NCBI RefSeq assembly: GCF_000423625.1
Contig: NZ_AUII01000019.1
Span: 1 to 64,000 of the forward strand
Reading direction: 5' to 3'
Source of the DNA: Pseudonocardia asaccharolytica DSM 44247 = NBRC 16224
GTDB lineage: Bacteria; Actinomycetota; Actinomycetes; Mycobacteriales; Pseudonocardiaceae
DNA length: 64,000 bases
Shown: positions 26,962 to 35,814 of the stretch, in pieces
Layout of the letters: each line of letters begins with the position of its first letter
Numbering within the stretch: position 1 is the stretch's first letter
Translations under genes and position numbers: made by a program
The notes under the pieces: generated by a model
Told to the model about the DNA's origin: nothing
The model's database searches: none
The model's input: only the letters and a program-made list of their open reading frames with translations

Positions 26962-27242
26962 CGAGCCCTCCCTCCGGTAGCGACCTTGTCTTCGCCGGCT
27001 CGGGTTCGGGGGGTGGTGTCGCGGACAGCGTCGCGAGCGCGGCGTCGGCCGCCAAGGCGCCTGGTGCAGGGCGCACCGATTGTGGCCGTCCAGAGCGACG
27101 CAGACGGCGGAAGGATGTATCGGCCCGCACTCCGGTGCCGGCGTGCCGGGGGACGGCCGCGGTGGACGGATGGACGCTGTCCCGCGCCGGGTCTACGGTG
27201 GTCTCGCGGTCGCAGGTCCCCGAAACGCGACGGGCCGGGTCG
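26962..27242. promoter_or_regulatory. Divergent intergenic region between dmfA1 and the PucR regulator
   Basis: 281 bp that should contain promoters in both directions. The dmfA1 side ends with GGAGGGAGGGCTCG before the ATG. I see no convincing -35/-10 pair or palindrome that I would name as operator. The regulator frame stays open through most of it, so the regulator could start earlier than assigned. Confidence 0.45.
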
Positions 27243-28451
27243 ATGACCGGCAACATCGCTGACGACATCATCGCGCAGTGCGGCGACCTCGTCCGTCTCG
27301 CGTCGGCCTCCGACTCGCCCGAGGGCCTGGTGGCGGCCGCGTCCCACGCCCTCGGCCGCCCATTGGCGCTCCTCGACACCAGCGGCGCGCTCCTGGTCGC
27401 ATCGTCCCCGTCCGCCCGCCCGGACGCGGGCGTGCTCACCACCGGAAGCGACGGGGCACCCGCCGGCTGGCACGTTCTCTCGGTGGAGCACGCCGGCGAG
27501 CCACTCGCCGTGCTCGCCGTGCGCGACGGCGGAACGCGGGAGGTGCCGCGCGGCATGCTCGAGCTCGTCGGTTCCCTGCTCGGCGAGCAGTTCGCGCGCA
27601 CCGCATTGGCGAGCGCCGTGCGCGGCGAGCGCCGGACCGCGCTCCTTCGCCGGCTCGTCACCGACGACTCGATCACGGCGGCGGACATCCGGACCCAGGC
27701 GCGGTCCGCCGACCTGCGCCTCGCCGACTGCTACTGGCCCGCCCTGCTCGCGTGGACGGCGGGCCATCCCGGGCCGCGGACGCTCGCCGAGCTGGACCGC
27801 GAGGCGCAGCGCCTACCCGGGACCATCGCGGTGACGCTCACCCACAGGTCGGTTGCGCTGCTCATCCCCGTGCACGGTCCCGACGAGCCCTGCCGCGCGA
27901 GTGTGCACCGCGAGCTGGGCCGGCTGGTGTACCACGCACGTCACCTCGGACATCGTGACGTCCACGCGATCGCCGACGAGCGGAGCGCCGGGCTGAGCGA
28001 GCTCCCGGCCCGCGTCGGCCGGCTCCGGCGGATGCGGCGCTACCTGCCGCATACCGCCGGCGACGCACCCGTCCGCCCCGCGCGATCCTTCGCGCTCGCG
28101 TGCCTGTTGACCGACGGGCTCGAGCGAAGGCGCGCGGAGGACTTCGTGCGTCTGTGCCTGCGCAGGCTCCTGCGCCACGACCGTGACCATGGAACCGACC
28201 TGGCGCGGGTGCTGGAGCTGGCACTGGACTTCCCGCGGCGCGACGACGCGGCCCACGCGGGCTATATGCACCGCAACACGTTCCGCCGCCATCTGGCCCA
28301 GGCGCTCGAGCTCGTCGACACGGATCTGGAGGATCCCGAGGACCGGCTCACCGTCCATGTGGCGCTCAAGCTGCGCAGGCTCCTCGACACACCACTGGAC
28401 GGGGCCGACGCCACGGACCGCCGGGGAAGCCGGGGAAGAGGTCCACCCTGA
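27243..28451 (+). CDS. PucR-type helix-turn-helix regulator
   Basis: 402 residues. The N-terminal sensor-like part has LALLDTSGALLVASSP. The C-terminal PucR HTH domain reads LALDFPRRDDAAHAGYMHRNTFRRHLAQALELVDTDLEDPEDRLTVHVALKLRRLL, with HRNTFRRHL as recognition helix. Divergent from one dmf operon and convergent on the other, so a likely regulator of DMF use. The start is uncertain because the frame is open upstream; the ATG chosen begins MTGNIADDI. Confidence 0.85.
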   Translation: MTGNIADDIIAQCGDLVRLASASDSPEGLVAAASHALGRPLALLDTSGALLVASSPSARPDAGVLTTGSDGAPAGWHVLSVEHAGEPLAVLAVRDGGTREVPRGMLELVGSLLGEQFARTALASAVRGERRTALLRRLVTDDSITAADIRTQARSADLRLADCYWPALLAWTAGHPGPRTLAELDREAQRLPGTIAVTLTHRSVALLIPVHGPDEPCRASVHRELGRLVYHARHLGHRDVHAIADERSAGLSELPARVGRLRRMRRYLPHTAGDAPVRPARSFALACLLTDGLERRRAEDFVRLCLRRLLRHDRDHGTDLARVLELALDFPRRDDAAHAGYMHRNTFRRHLAQALELVDTDLEDPEDRLTVHVALKLRRLLDTPLDGADATDRRGSRGRGPP

Positions 28452-28462
28452 GGCCGGCAGCG

Positions 28463-30757
28463 TCAGCTGTCCGAGGCCGTCGCTCCGGCGGGGACGGGCT
28501 CGTCGCGCAGGAACCGGTCGAGGACGTTCCTGGTCAGCCGCGAGACGTTGTCGTCGTAGTTGTTGTGCGACAACGACCCGCAGTAGGCGATCGAGCTGGC
28601 CGACCAGACTGCGCCACCACCCGGCGTCGGGAAGTACGTGATGTCCGCCCGGACCTGGCCGCTCTGGCTGCCGCCCACCCCCGGTACGTTGAAGAACAGC
28701 TCCTCGAGCACCTCCAGGTAGATGTCGGTGTGGTTCTCGGAGACCGCACCGATGACGGTCTCCGGGGGCGTGCCCAGCGCCGTGTCGACGATGTCGAGCT
28801 CAAGCCCGGCGGCCCCGCCGCCGACGAGCCCGAAGTCGCCGATCTTCTCGTCCGGGTCGATGCCGTCGAACATCCACGCGGCCGGACCCCCGTCCCGGGC
28901 GTCCCCGGCAAGGCGGTAGTAGGACGAGACGTCGAACCCCTCGGCCCCGAAGCCGACCCCGACGAGCCGCTGCGGCGCGCGTCCGCGATGCCGCCACAGC
29001 GTGCCGTACTCCCCGGTGAACGACAGGTGGTACTCGCCGGGCGCGCACCGCCAGGCATTGGAGCCGTGCCCCTTGCGCACCTCGATGACGTTGCGGTCCT
29101 CGGGGTCGTAGTTGATCACCCAGTAGAAGCCGTTCGCGCCGAGATACATCAGGCGACCGCCGGAGCTCACGTACTGGTGCACGGCGTCGAGCATCTGCTC
29201 GGAGTAGTACTCCGGATGCGAGCCGGTCAGGACGACCTGGTAGGGCGCGAGCACGTCGACGCCCTCGTGGTGCAGGTCCTCGTCGGTCACGACGTCGAAC
29301 TCGTAGCCGAGCTGGGTCAGCCAGTCGATGAGGTGCAGATCGGCGTTGAACTGCCACAACGACGGCGACAGCCAGTGCCGGAAACCGGGCCGCATGTTCA
29401 GGATCGGCCGCAGCCGGGTCGAGTAGGCCACCCCCGAGCCGTCGGCGTGGATGTCGTAGGTCGACAACCCGAACTCGCGGTGCTCGCTGAGCACGATGTT
29501 GCGCTGGTCGAGGACCGGGTTGCGCGCGACGAACAGCTGGGCCAGCGGCGCCCAGAGGGTCACGTGGTCGTTGGCGTAGGCCATGTAGCTCGCCGTCGGC
29601 GCGAGGAACACGATCTTCTTCTCCGCGCCGCGCGGCGCCCGCACATAGAACGGCACGTGGTCGACGTCGTCGTCGGCCCGCAGCCGCGCCGCGTACAGCC
29701 CCGACGGCAGATCGTCGGGGACGGTCAGGGTGAAGTCGACGTCCCAGCAGGCGTCGGTCAGGTCGTCGTCGTGGAAATGGATCGCGCCGTACTGCTCGGG
29801 GACGTGGATGAAGTTCTGCTCCGTGGCCCGCCAGTTGTAGCCGGTCATCCCCCGGGCCGGACCGTTCCACGCCCGGCCGTGCAACCGGTTGCGGGAGACG
29901 TCGGTGACCTGGCGGGTGTGGGCGACACCGTGGTCGGTGATCTCCTCCTGGAAGTCCCATGCGGCCACGAGATCGGTTCCGCGCGGGGTCTGCACGGCCC
30001 CCTCGGCCCGTTCCGGACCGAGGGCGACGGCGTGGACGCGCGGACGGTCGAGCTTGCCGTTGAAGTGGCCGCCGATGACCTGACGGGAGTCCTCGCCGGC
30101 CGGCGTCTCGACATATCCGGCCATCACGAACGGGACCGCGAGCCCGTCCGGCGCGCGGACCGGGCACGCCTCGGTGACGGTCGCGGTCGTGCTCTCCCAC
30201 GAGGTGGCGAAGGCGAACCTGCTGTTCGTGACCGTGACGACCGGGGTCTGGCTGACGGTCAGGGCGCCGTCGGCGTCCTGGGAGGCCACGGCCAGATACC
30301 AGACACCGGCCAGCAGCGGCACGCCGGCGCTGGTGCGCTGGGTGTTCCCGGCGCCGTCGCCCACCCAGACCTGCAGCGCCCCGTCCTCGCCGATGAACAG
30401 GCCGTGCCCCGCCTCGCGCGAGGCGTCCCATTTGGTCAGCAGGCCCTGGACGCCGCCGCGCGGCGTCGTGGGCGCCACCGTGACCTGCAGCGTCCACTGC
30501 GCGCCGGGACGCAGCTTGGGGTGATCGGGCACCTCGACATGGGATCCGCTGACGACGCGCTGGACCCGGCCGGGGAAGTCGGCGTCGATACCGGTCTGCA
30601 CCGGCTCGATCTTCTCCCCCGGCCCGTCGGGGTTGGTGTCGCCGTGGATGAGCCGGACGATGTCGGCGTGGTAGCGCTCGGTGTCGCAGCTGACCAGAAA
30701 GTCGACGTCCTGGCCGGGAAAGACCGACAGCTGCCTGCTGTAGCCGATGACCTTCAT
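28463..30757 (-). CDS. dmfA2: N,N-dimethylformamidase large subunit, canonical-length copy
   Basis: 764 residues, very near the classical 762. The iron-site residues map to Tyr394 (YMAYANDH), Tyr434 (STYDIHADG) and Glu516 (GSHPEYY). Shared blocks with the other copy include RLIHGDTNPDGPG, EQYGAIHFHDDDL, LIDWLTQLGYEFDV, GGRLMYLGANGFYW, GDFGLVGGGAAGLELDIVDT and SSIAYCGSLSHNNYDDNVSRLTRNVLDRF. The ATG overlaps the small subunit stop (ATGA). Elsewhere the two copies differ widely, so the duplication is old or they were acquired separately. Confidence 0.93.
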   Translation of the reverse strand: MKVIGYSRQLSVFPGQDVDFLVSCDTERYHADIVRLIHGDTNPDGPGEKIEPVQTGIDADFPGRVQRVVSGSHVEVPDHPKLRPGAQWTLQVTVAPTTPRGGVQGLLTKWDASREAGHGLFIGEDGALQVWVGDGAGNTQRTSAGVPLLAGVWYLAVASQDADGALTVSQTPVVTVTNSRFAFATSWESTTATVTEACPVRAPDGLAVPFVMAGYVETPAGEDSRQVIGGHFNGKLDRPRVHAVALGPERAEGAVQTPRGTDLVAAWDFQEEITDHGVAHTRQVTDVSRNRLHGRAWNGPARGMTGYNWRATEQNFIHVPEQYGAIHFHDDDLTDACWDVDFTLTVPDDLPSGLYAARLRADDDVDHVPFYVRAPRGAEKKIVFLAPTASYMAYANDHVTLWAPLAQLFVARNPVLDQRNIVLSEHREFGLSTYDIHADGSGVAYSTRLRPILNMRPGFRHWLSPSLWQFNADLHLIDWLTQLGYEFDVVTDEDLHHEGVDVLAPYQVVLTGSHPEYYSEQMLDAVHQYVSSGGRLMYLGANGFYWVINYDPEDRNVIEVRKGHGSNAWRCAPGEYHLSFTGEYGTLWRHRGRAPQRLVGVGFGAEGFDVSSYYRLAGDARDGGPAAWMFDGIDPDEKIGDFGLVGGGAAGLELDIVDTALGTPPETVIGAVSENHTDIYLEVLEELFFNVPGVGGSQSGQVRADITYFPTPGGGAVWSASSIAYCGSLSHNNYDDNVSRLTRNVLDRFLRDEPVPAGATASDS

Positions 30758-31149
30758 GCCGAGGCCTCCTCGCCGCCGGTCAGCCCGTTGTCCCGAAGCC
30801 GCTTGCGGAAGATCGCGTGCTCGGCCTCGAACCGGTCGGTGAAAGTGTCGTCGAGGAGCGTCGGAGGCTGGTCCGGCTCGCCGGTGATCTCGGCGATGCG
30901 CCATTCCTCATGCGGCCTGGTGCAGACCAGGATGTACTTCCCCTTCATCACCAGCTGGTTCTTGCGCAGATAGGTGAGCACCCGCTCCAGGTCGTCGCTG
31001 TGCTTGCCGATGGGAGTGGCGCGGTGCTCCTCGATGATCTCCGCGGTGACCCGCGGAGCGATCTCGGTCTCGAAGATGTGCTTCTCGACCTGGCGGTAGG
31101 CGGCGTGTGCCCTGGCGTTCTGCTCCTCGAGCGAGGGAAGGCGTGCCAC
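30754..31149 (-). CDS. dmfA1: N,N-dimethylformamidase small subunit, canonical-length copy
   Basis: 131 residues, matching the classical small subunit (about 132). Contains EEHRATPIGKHSDDLERVLTYLRKN, MKGKYILVCTRPHEEWRIAEITGEPDQPP and DRFEAEHAIFRKRLRD. The GTG was chosen for GAGGAG six bases upstream; earlier in-frame sequence looks non-coding. Translationally coupled to its large subunit. Confidence 0.88.
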   Translation of the reverse strand: MARLPSLEEQNARAHAAYRQVEKHIFETEIAPRVTAEIIEEHRATPIGKHSDDLERVLTYLRKNQLVMKGKYILVCTRPHEEWRIAEITGEPDQPPTLLDDTFTDRFEAEHAIFRKRLRDNGLTGGEEASA

Positions 31150-31463
31150 GAGGTCTCCTCTGGTCGTCTTCTCGCGGGGCACGGGCCACGGCCGTCGCGG
31201 GCACCCCGCGAAAATGATGTGCGTCACTGCCAGGGCGTCGACGCTAGCCCCACCCCGGGCGCTGCCCAAGGGGCGCGCACACCAGTCCGCGTCCGGTCGG
31301 GGGGCCTTGACTACACAGGGTGGCGCAACGCCCGGGCCGGCGTGCGACGTACACCCGATCCACGCGGACGTTCGGGTGATGAGCCACGCCGGAGCGCACC
31401 GTCAGCGCGGAAACGATCGTTGGCCCTCGCGACGAGTCGAGTGTCGGAAGGAGGGCCACGCGA
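31150..31463. promoter_or_regulatory. Divergent intergenic region between second dmf operon and PBP
   Basis: 314 bp. The left side must hold the promoter of the canonical dmfA1A2 genes and the right side that of the penicillin-binding protein gene, whose GTG is preceded by GGAAGGAGGGCC. A lower-GC patch (AAAATGATGTGCGTCAC) sits about 65 bp upstream of dmfA1. I see no gene and no clear palindrome. Confidence 0.4.
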
Positions 31464-33914
31464 GTGTCCACAGCGCACCCGCCACCGCCCTCCCGGATCG
31501 GCCGTCCCACCCGACGGCCCGCCCCCGGCCATCCGGCCCGGCGTGGCGGCAGCCCGCGCCGGGCCGGCGTGGGCTGGTGGCAACCCCCCGCACCGGCCCG
31601 GCGGCGCCCGGGAACCGGCGAGGCGGGACGCGTCCGCCTCGCCGTCCCGGATCAGCGTGACCGGTCGGACCCCGAAACCGGCGCGCGCGGCAGGCGGCGC
31701 GCCCGCCGCCCGGTCGGTCCGCTCGACCTGCTCCGGGCCTGGTTGGACCCGGGCTCGCCGGGTCGCCCCCCGCTCACCACCGACGACCGCCGCGCCCGCC
31801 GCCGGCGCCTGCTGCGCTGGGCGTTCCTCGGTGGCCTCGCCACCCTCGTCGTGGTTCCGCTGCTGCTGTTCGTCGTCGGCTATGCCTTCTTCTCCGTGCC
31901 CAGCCCCGACGAGGCGGTGAACAACCAGGTCTCGCTCGTCTCCTACGCCGACGGCAGCCGGCTCGCGCGGCTCGTCCCCGAGCAGGGCAACCGGATCAAG
32001 GTGCCGCTGGAGACGATCCCGGTGCCGGTGCGCAACGCCGTGCTCGCCGCTGAGGACCGCACCTTCTACTCCAATCCCGGATTCGACCTGACCGGCATCC
32101 TGCGTGCGGCGTGGAACCAGCTGCGCGGCGGGGCCGGCGGGGGCTCCACGATCACCCAGCAGTACGTGAAGACGACCCTGGTCGGCAACGAGCCGACGCT
32201 CTGGCGCAAGTACAAGGAGATGATCGTCGCGGTCAAGCTCAACCAGGAGAAGACCAAGGACGAGATCCTCGGCGGCTACCTCAACGCGATCTACTTCGGC
32301 CGCGGCGCGTACGGGGTGCAGTCGGCCAGCCAGGCCTATTTCGGCAAGACCGTCGACGAGCTCTCCGCCAGCGAGGGTGCGCTGCTCGCCGGGGTGATCC
32401 AGTCCCCGTCGCGCTGGGACCCGGCGATCAACCCGGACAAGGCCGTGGCGCGCTGGGAGTTCGTGCTCGACGGCATGGTGTCGCAGGGCTGGCTGTCCCC
32501 CGCCGAGCGGGCCACCGCGAAGTTCCCGCAGACCGTGCCGCGCAAGAGCGCGTCCCACGGCGCCCCAACCGACAGCCGCGGACACATCGTGACCGCGGTG
32601 CGCGAGGAGCTCGAGGAGCTGGGCATCTCGGACCAGGAGTTCAGGGAGGGGCTGCGGATCACCACCACCATCGACCCCGAGCGGCAGCACGAGGCGGTCG
32701 AGGCGGCGCACCGGACGCTGGCCGGGCAGCCGCCGAACCTGCGCAGCGCCGTCGTCGGGATCGACCCGGACACCGGCGGCATCCTCGCCTACTACGGGGG
32801 CGACAACGGGGTCGGGCTGGACTACGCGCGGGTGCACAAGCAGGCCGGGTCGACGTTCAAACCGTTCGTGGTGCTTGCGGCGCTGCAGCAGGACCCGCCG
32901 ATCGGGCTCGGGACGACGTTCGACGGCGCGGCGGTGCCGGGCCTGCGCAACGCCGAGGGCGCCGACTGCGCGCGCTGCGACCTCAAACAGGCCATGACGA
33001 TCTCCAACAACGTCGTGTTCAACACGCTGGCGAAGCAGATCGGCCCGGAGCGGATCGCGGCCGCCGCCCGCAGCGCGGGCATCACCTCCTCGCTCGACAA
33101 CCCCGACGAGCGGATCGCCCTGGGCAACAAGGAGGTCACCCCACTGGAACTAGCGTCAGCCTATGCGACGATCGCGGCGGGCGGGGTCTGGCACCAGCCG
33201 CATCTGGTCGCCGAGGTCGTCACCGCCGACGGCCGGGTGCTCTTCACGGCGCCCGACTCCGGCGGCGAGCGTCGTTTCTCGCAGCGGGTGGCCCGCAACG
33301 TCACCGAGGCCATGATCGACGTCGCCGAACACGACGGCCTCGCGCCGTCGGGGGTGCGCCAGGTCGCGGCGAAGACCGGCACCGTGCAGTCCCGGTTCGA
33401 GGGGCAGAACAACGACGCGTGGATGAGCGGGTTCACCACCGACCTGGCCGTCACGGTCTGGATCGGCACGGATATGAACTCCCCGATCCGCACCGCAGGC
33501 GGCGAGCCCATCTCCGGATCCACCCTACCCGGCAGGACGTGGCAGCGCTTCATGGCCGACGCCGCGCGCGAACGGCCGCCGGCGCCCTTCGCTTCCTACC
33601 GTCCGATCGGTGACCCGCCGTCGAACCGGGAGCCGGGGGAGGATCCGCGGGTGACCTCGACCCCGACCGCGGCGGCTCCGACCCCGGCCCCCGCGCCGAC
33701 GTCGGAGCCGGCTCCGCCGCCCACACCGGGCCCGGAACACGGCGCACCGGCCGGCGCCGACCGTTCCGCCGTGCCACAGCGACCCCAGCAGGCCGGCACA
33801 CCAGGCCCGGCCGCGCCCGGCCCCGACCCGCGGGCGGCGCGGGTCGCCCCGGCGCCCACGACGAACGCGCAGCCGACGCCGGCGCCGGACTGCAGCGTCG
33901 TGCCCTGCGGGTGA
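31464..33914 (+). CDS. Class A penicillin-binding protein (transglycosylase-transpeptidase)
   Basis: 816 residues. A long basic, Pro/Arg-rich cytoplasmic N-terminus is followed by one membrane helix (about residues 115-138), a GT51 transglycosylase with EDRTFYSNPGFD and GGSTITQQYVK, and a transpeptidase with STFK (around 463), SNN (around 514) and KTGT (around 636). The C-terminal about 120 residues are Pro/Ala/Thr-rich with no domain. Builds peptidoglycan at the membrane surface. GTG start. Confidence 0.94.
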   Translation: MSTAHPPPPSRIGRPTRRPAPGHPARRGGSPRRAGVGWWQPPAPARRRPGTGEAGRVRLAVPDQRDRSDPETGARGRRRARRPVGPLDLLRAWLDPGSPGRPPLTTDDRRARRRRLLRWAFLGGLATLVVVPLLLFVVGYAFFSVPSPDEAVNNQVSLVSYADGSRLARLVPEQGNRIKVPLETIPVPVRNAVLAAEDRTFYSNPGFDLTGILRAAWNQLRGGAGGGSTITQQYVKTTLVGNEPTLWRKYKEMIVAVKLNQEKTKDEILGGYLNAIYFGRGAYGVQSASQAYFGKTVDELSASEGALLAGVIQSPSRWDPAINPDKAVARWEFVLDGMVSQGWLSPAERATAKFPQTVPRKSASHGAPTDSRGHIVTAVREELEELGISDQEFREGLRITTTIDPERQHEAVEAAHRTLAGQPPNLRSAVVGIDPDTGGILAYYGGDNGVGLDYARVHKQAGSTFKPFVVLAALQQDPPIGLGTTFDGAAVPGLRNAEGADCARCDLKQAMTISNNVVFNTLAKQIGPERIAAAARSAGITSSLDNPDERIALGNKEVTPLELASAYATIAAGGVWHQPHLVAEVVTADGRVLFTAPDSGGERRFSQRVARNVTEAMIDVAEHDGLAPSGVRQVAAKTGTVQSRFEGQNNDAWMSGFTTDLAVTVWIGTDMNSPIRTAGGEPISGSTLPGRTWQRFMADAARERPPAPFASYRPIGDPPSNREPGEDPRVTSTPTAAAPTPAPAPTSEPAPPPTPGPEHGAPAGADRSAVPQRPQQAGTPGPAAPGPDPRAARVAPAPTTNAQPTPAPDCSVVPCG

Positions 33915-33963
33915 TCCGCCACAGGCGGTGTCCGCGACCGGCCGCGGCGGCTACCGTGGCGGA

Positions 33964-34221
33964 ATGACCAGGTCGAACACGCCGCGCGACGAGCGGACCT
34001 TCGACGTGGTGGCGTGGATGTCCGAGCGCCGGATGGTGCTCTACGTTCCCGCCATCGAGGCGGCCACCAGCGTGCGGGACGCCGCCGACGCCGACGAAGC
34101 GGTCCGCGATCTGATCGCGGTGCTGACCGGTCTCGACGCCGCAACGATCAGCTGCGATATCCGGCTGGGGCGCCCCGGCGGGGGGTTACCCGGGGTCGCC
34201 GGGGCCGCCGGGGTTCCCTGA
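33964..34221 (+). CDS. Small conserved-looking protein, function unknown
   Basis: 85 residues: MTRSNTPRDERTFDVVAW, then RRMVLYVPAIEAATSVRDAADADEAVRDLIAVLTGLD, with a Gly-rich tail. The middle resembles short HicB-like proteins (a YxVxxPxIE stretch followed by an EA-rich helix), but there is no partner toxin next to it. Ends five bases before the convergent cyclase gene. Confidence 0.5.
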   Translation: MTRSNTPRDERTFDVVAWMSERRMVLYVPAIEAATSVRDAADADEAVRDLIAVLTGLDAATISCDIRLGRPGGGLPGVAGAAGVP

Positions 34222-34226
34222 TCGCC

Positions 34227-34913
34227 TCACTCGACGAGCGCGACGGCGCGAGTCGGGCCGCCGTGCGCGCCGCGCAGCTTGAGCGGGAAGCCGATGAACG
34301 TGAACCTGGCGTTCACCACCCGGTCCAGATGTGCCAGGTTCTCGTAATGGGTGATGTGCTCCCGGCGGCACATCATGTGGCAGGGATAGCTGGTGCTCGC
34401 GGGATTGTCCGGGGTCGGGCTGTCGACCCCGAACGTCTTGATCTGTCGGCGCACGATCCACTCGCTCGCCGACTCCCCGAGGCCCGGGAAGTCGGTGAGG
34501 TAGCGCCGGTCCCCGGCGTAGCGGTTCCAGGTCGCGGTGTGGAACAGCACGATGTCGCCGGGCCGTACGTCGACCGGCGACGCCGCCTCGACGCGATCGA
34601 GGTCCGTGGCTGTGATATCGGTCCGCGGCGTGAACTCGGTGACGTCGAGGCAGACCGCCGGGCCGAAGAACAGCTCGAGCGACATCTTCTCGATCGTCTC
34701 CGCCGCCGGGTCCGGATCGAGATGGGAGAACGAGTCGACGTGAGTGGGACCGTTGTCGTTGAGCATGAATCCGGTGGTCTGGAAGGAGAACCCACCCTCG
34801 AACCGCGGGGCCGTCTCCTCATGCGTGGTGTGTTCGAACTGCACCGTCTTGAGGTGCCCCGGGTAGACCTTCATCCCCTCGTAGATGTCCTGCGACAGGT
34901 CGATGATCCGCAT
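34227..34913 (-). CDS. Cyclase-family metal hydrolase (KynB-like)
   Basis: 228 residues. The cyclase-family motif H-x-G-T-H-x-D is here NGPTHVDSFSHLD, keeping the THxD and downstream His metal ligands but with Asn in place of the first His. DLSQDIYEGMKVYPGH is typical at the N-terminus, followed by GVDSPTPD and FIGFPLKLRGAHGGPTRAVALVE. Family members hydrolyse N-formylkynurenine or cyclic amides/lactones. Last gene of the molybdenum-hydroxylase set, so it may open a hydroxylated ring product. Confidence 0.85.
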   Translation of the reverse strand: MRIIDLSQDIYEGMKVYPGHLKTVQFEHTTHEETAPRFEGGFSFQTTGFMLNDNGPTHVDSFSHLDPDPAAETIEKMSLELFFGPAVCLDVTEFTPRTDITATDLDRVEAASPVDVRPGDIVLFHTATWNRYAGDRRYLTDFPGLGESASEWIVRRQIKTFGVDSPTPDNPASTSYPCHMMCRREHITHYENLAHLDRVVNARFTFIGFPLKLRGAHGGPTRAVALVE

Positions 34914-34964
34914 CCGAGCCTCGCCCTCCCTCGGCGGGTTCCACGGGACGGAGTCCCGTGGGTT

Positions 34965-35747
34965 TCAGTACATGACGGCACCGGCGCTGACGTTGAGGTC
35001 CTCGCCGGTGATGGCCGCCGCGGCGTCCGAGGCCAGGAACGCGCATGCGCGGGCCACCTCGTCGGCCTCGACCAACCGGCCCAGCGGCGACGACCCGGTG
35101 AACGCAGCCAGCGCCTCGTCCTCGCCGATCCCGCGGGCCGCCGCCTGCCTGCGGATCACCTCGTCGATCCGCGGCCCGGCAACCGCTCCCGGGCACACCG
35201 CGTTCACCCGGATCCCGTGCGGGCCCAGCTCGACGGCGAGGGTCCGGACCAGCCCGATCACGCCCAGCTTCGCCGCGGCATACGGCGTGCGCCCGTGCAG
35301 CGGACGCTTTCCGGTCATCGACGAGATCGCGATCAGGCTTCCGGCCCGGCGCGCGATCAGGCCGGGGACGAACGCGCGGAAGGTGAGGAACACCCCGTCC
35401 AGGTCTGTGGCAAGGGTGGCGCGCCACTCGTCCAGGGTGATCTCGTGCAGCGGTGCGGTCGGCCCGGCTGTCCCGGCGTTGGCGACGACGGTGTGCACCG
35501 GGCCGAGCGTCTCGTCGGCCCGCGTGAGCTGCTCCGCCATCGCGGCCACCGAGGCCTCCTCCTGAACGTCGCAGACCAGCGGCACCGCGGTACCGCCGGC
35601 CTTCTCGATCTCGGCCGCGGTATCACCCAGCGCCGCCGGATCCCGAGCCGCGGCGGCCACGGCGAACCCGTCCGCGGCGAGCGCGACCGCGATCGCCCGC
35701 CCGATGCCCCGGTTCGCGCCGGTGACGACGGCGATCCGCTGGCTCAT
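34965..35747 (-). CDS. Short-chain dehydrogenase/reductase
   Basis: 260 residues, classical SDR. Cofactor loop TGANRGIGRA, NAG motif VVANAGTAGP, catalytic Ser in IAISSMTG, Tyr-x3-Lys as YAAAKLG, and a PG motif NAVCPGAVAGP. The C-terminal ITGEDLNVSAGAVMY is usual. Lies between the molybdenum hydroxylase and the cyclase-family hydrolase on the same strand, suggesting a shared catabolic pathway. Substrate unknown. Confidence 0.92.
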   Translation of the reverse strand: MSQRIAVVTGANRGIGRAIAVALAADGFAVAAAARDPAALGDTAAEIEKAGGTAVPLVCDVQEEASVAAMAEQLTRADETLGPVHTVVANAGTAGPTAPLHEITLDEWRATLATDLDGVFLTFRAFVPGLIARRAGSLIAISSMTGKRPLHGRTPYAAAKLGVIGLVRTLAVELGPHGIRVNAVCPGAVAGPRIDEVIRRQAAARGIGEDEALAAFTGSSPLGRLVEADEVARACAFLASDAAAAITGEDLNVSAGAVMY

Positions 35748-35750
35748 GCC

Positions 35751-35780
35751 CGACTCGCTCGCGGAAACACCGCGACTCGC
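35751..35780 (-). repeat. Dispersed 30-bp GC-rich repeat, copy 1
   Basis: Read on the minus strand it is GCGAGTCGCGGTGTTTCCGC followed by GAGCGAGTCG. It agrees with the copy at 58164-58193 at 28 of 30 positions. It lies in the gap between the SDR and the molybdopterin subunit genes, with further CGACTCGCGGGG-type half sites beside it. Confidence 0.7.
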
Positions 35781-35814
35781 GCTCGGGAGTACGGCGACTC
35801 GCGGGGCTTGCGGG

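Noticed and set aside
23896-27246. 1116-codon frame antisense to dmfA2/dmfA1, and similar very long antisense frames elsewhere
   Set aside because: Long antisense frames are expected in high-GC DNA with GC-rich third positions; the product has no recognisable domain and low-complexity Arg/Val/Gly content.
33600-33914. Pro/Ala/Thr-rich end of the penicillin-binding protein as a separate repeat element
   Set aside because: It is irregular, in frame, and typical of disordered tails of actinobacterial class A PBPs.
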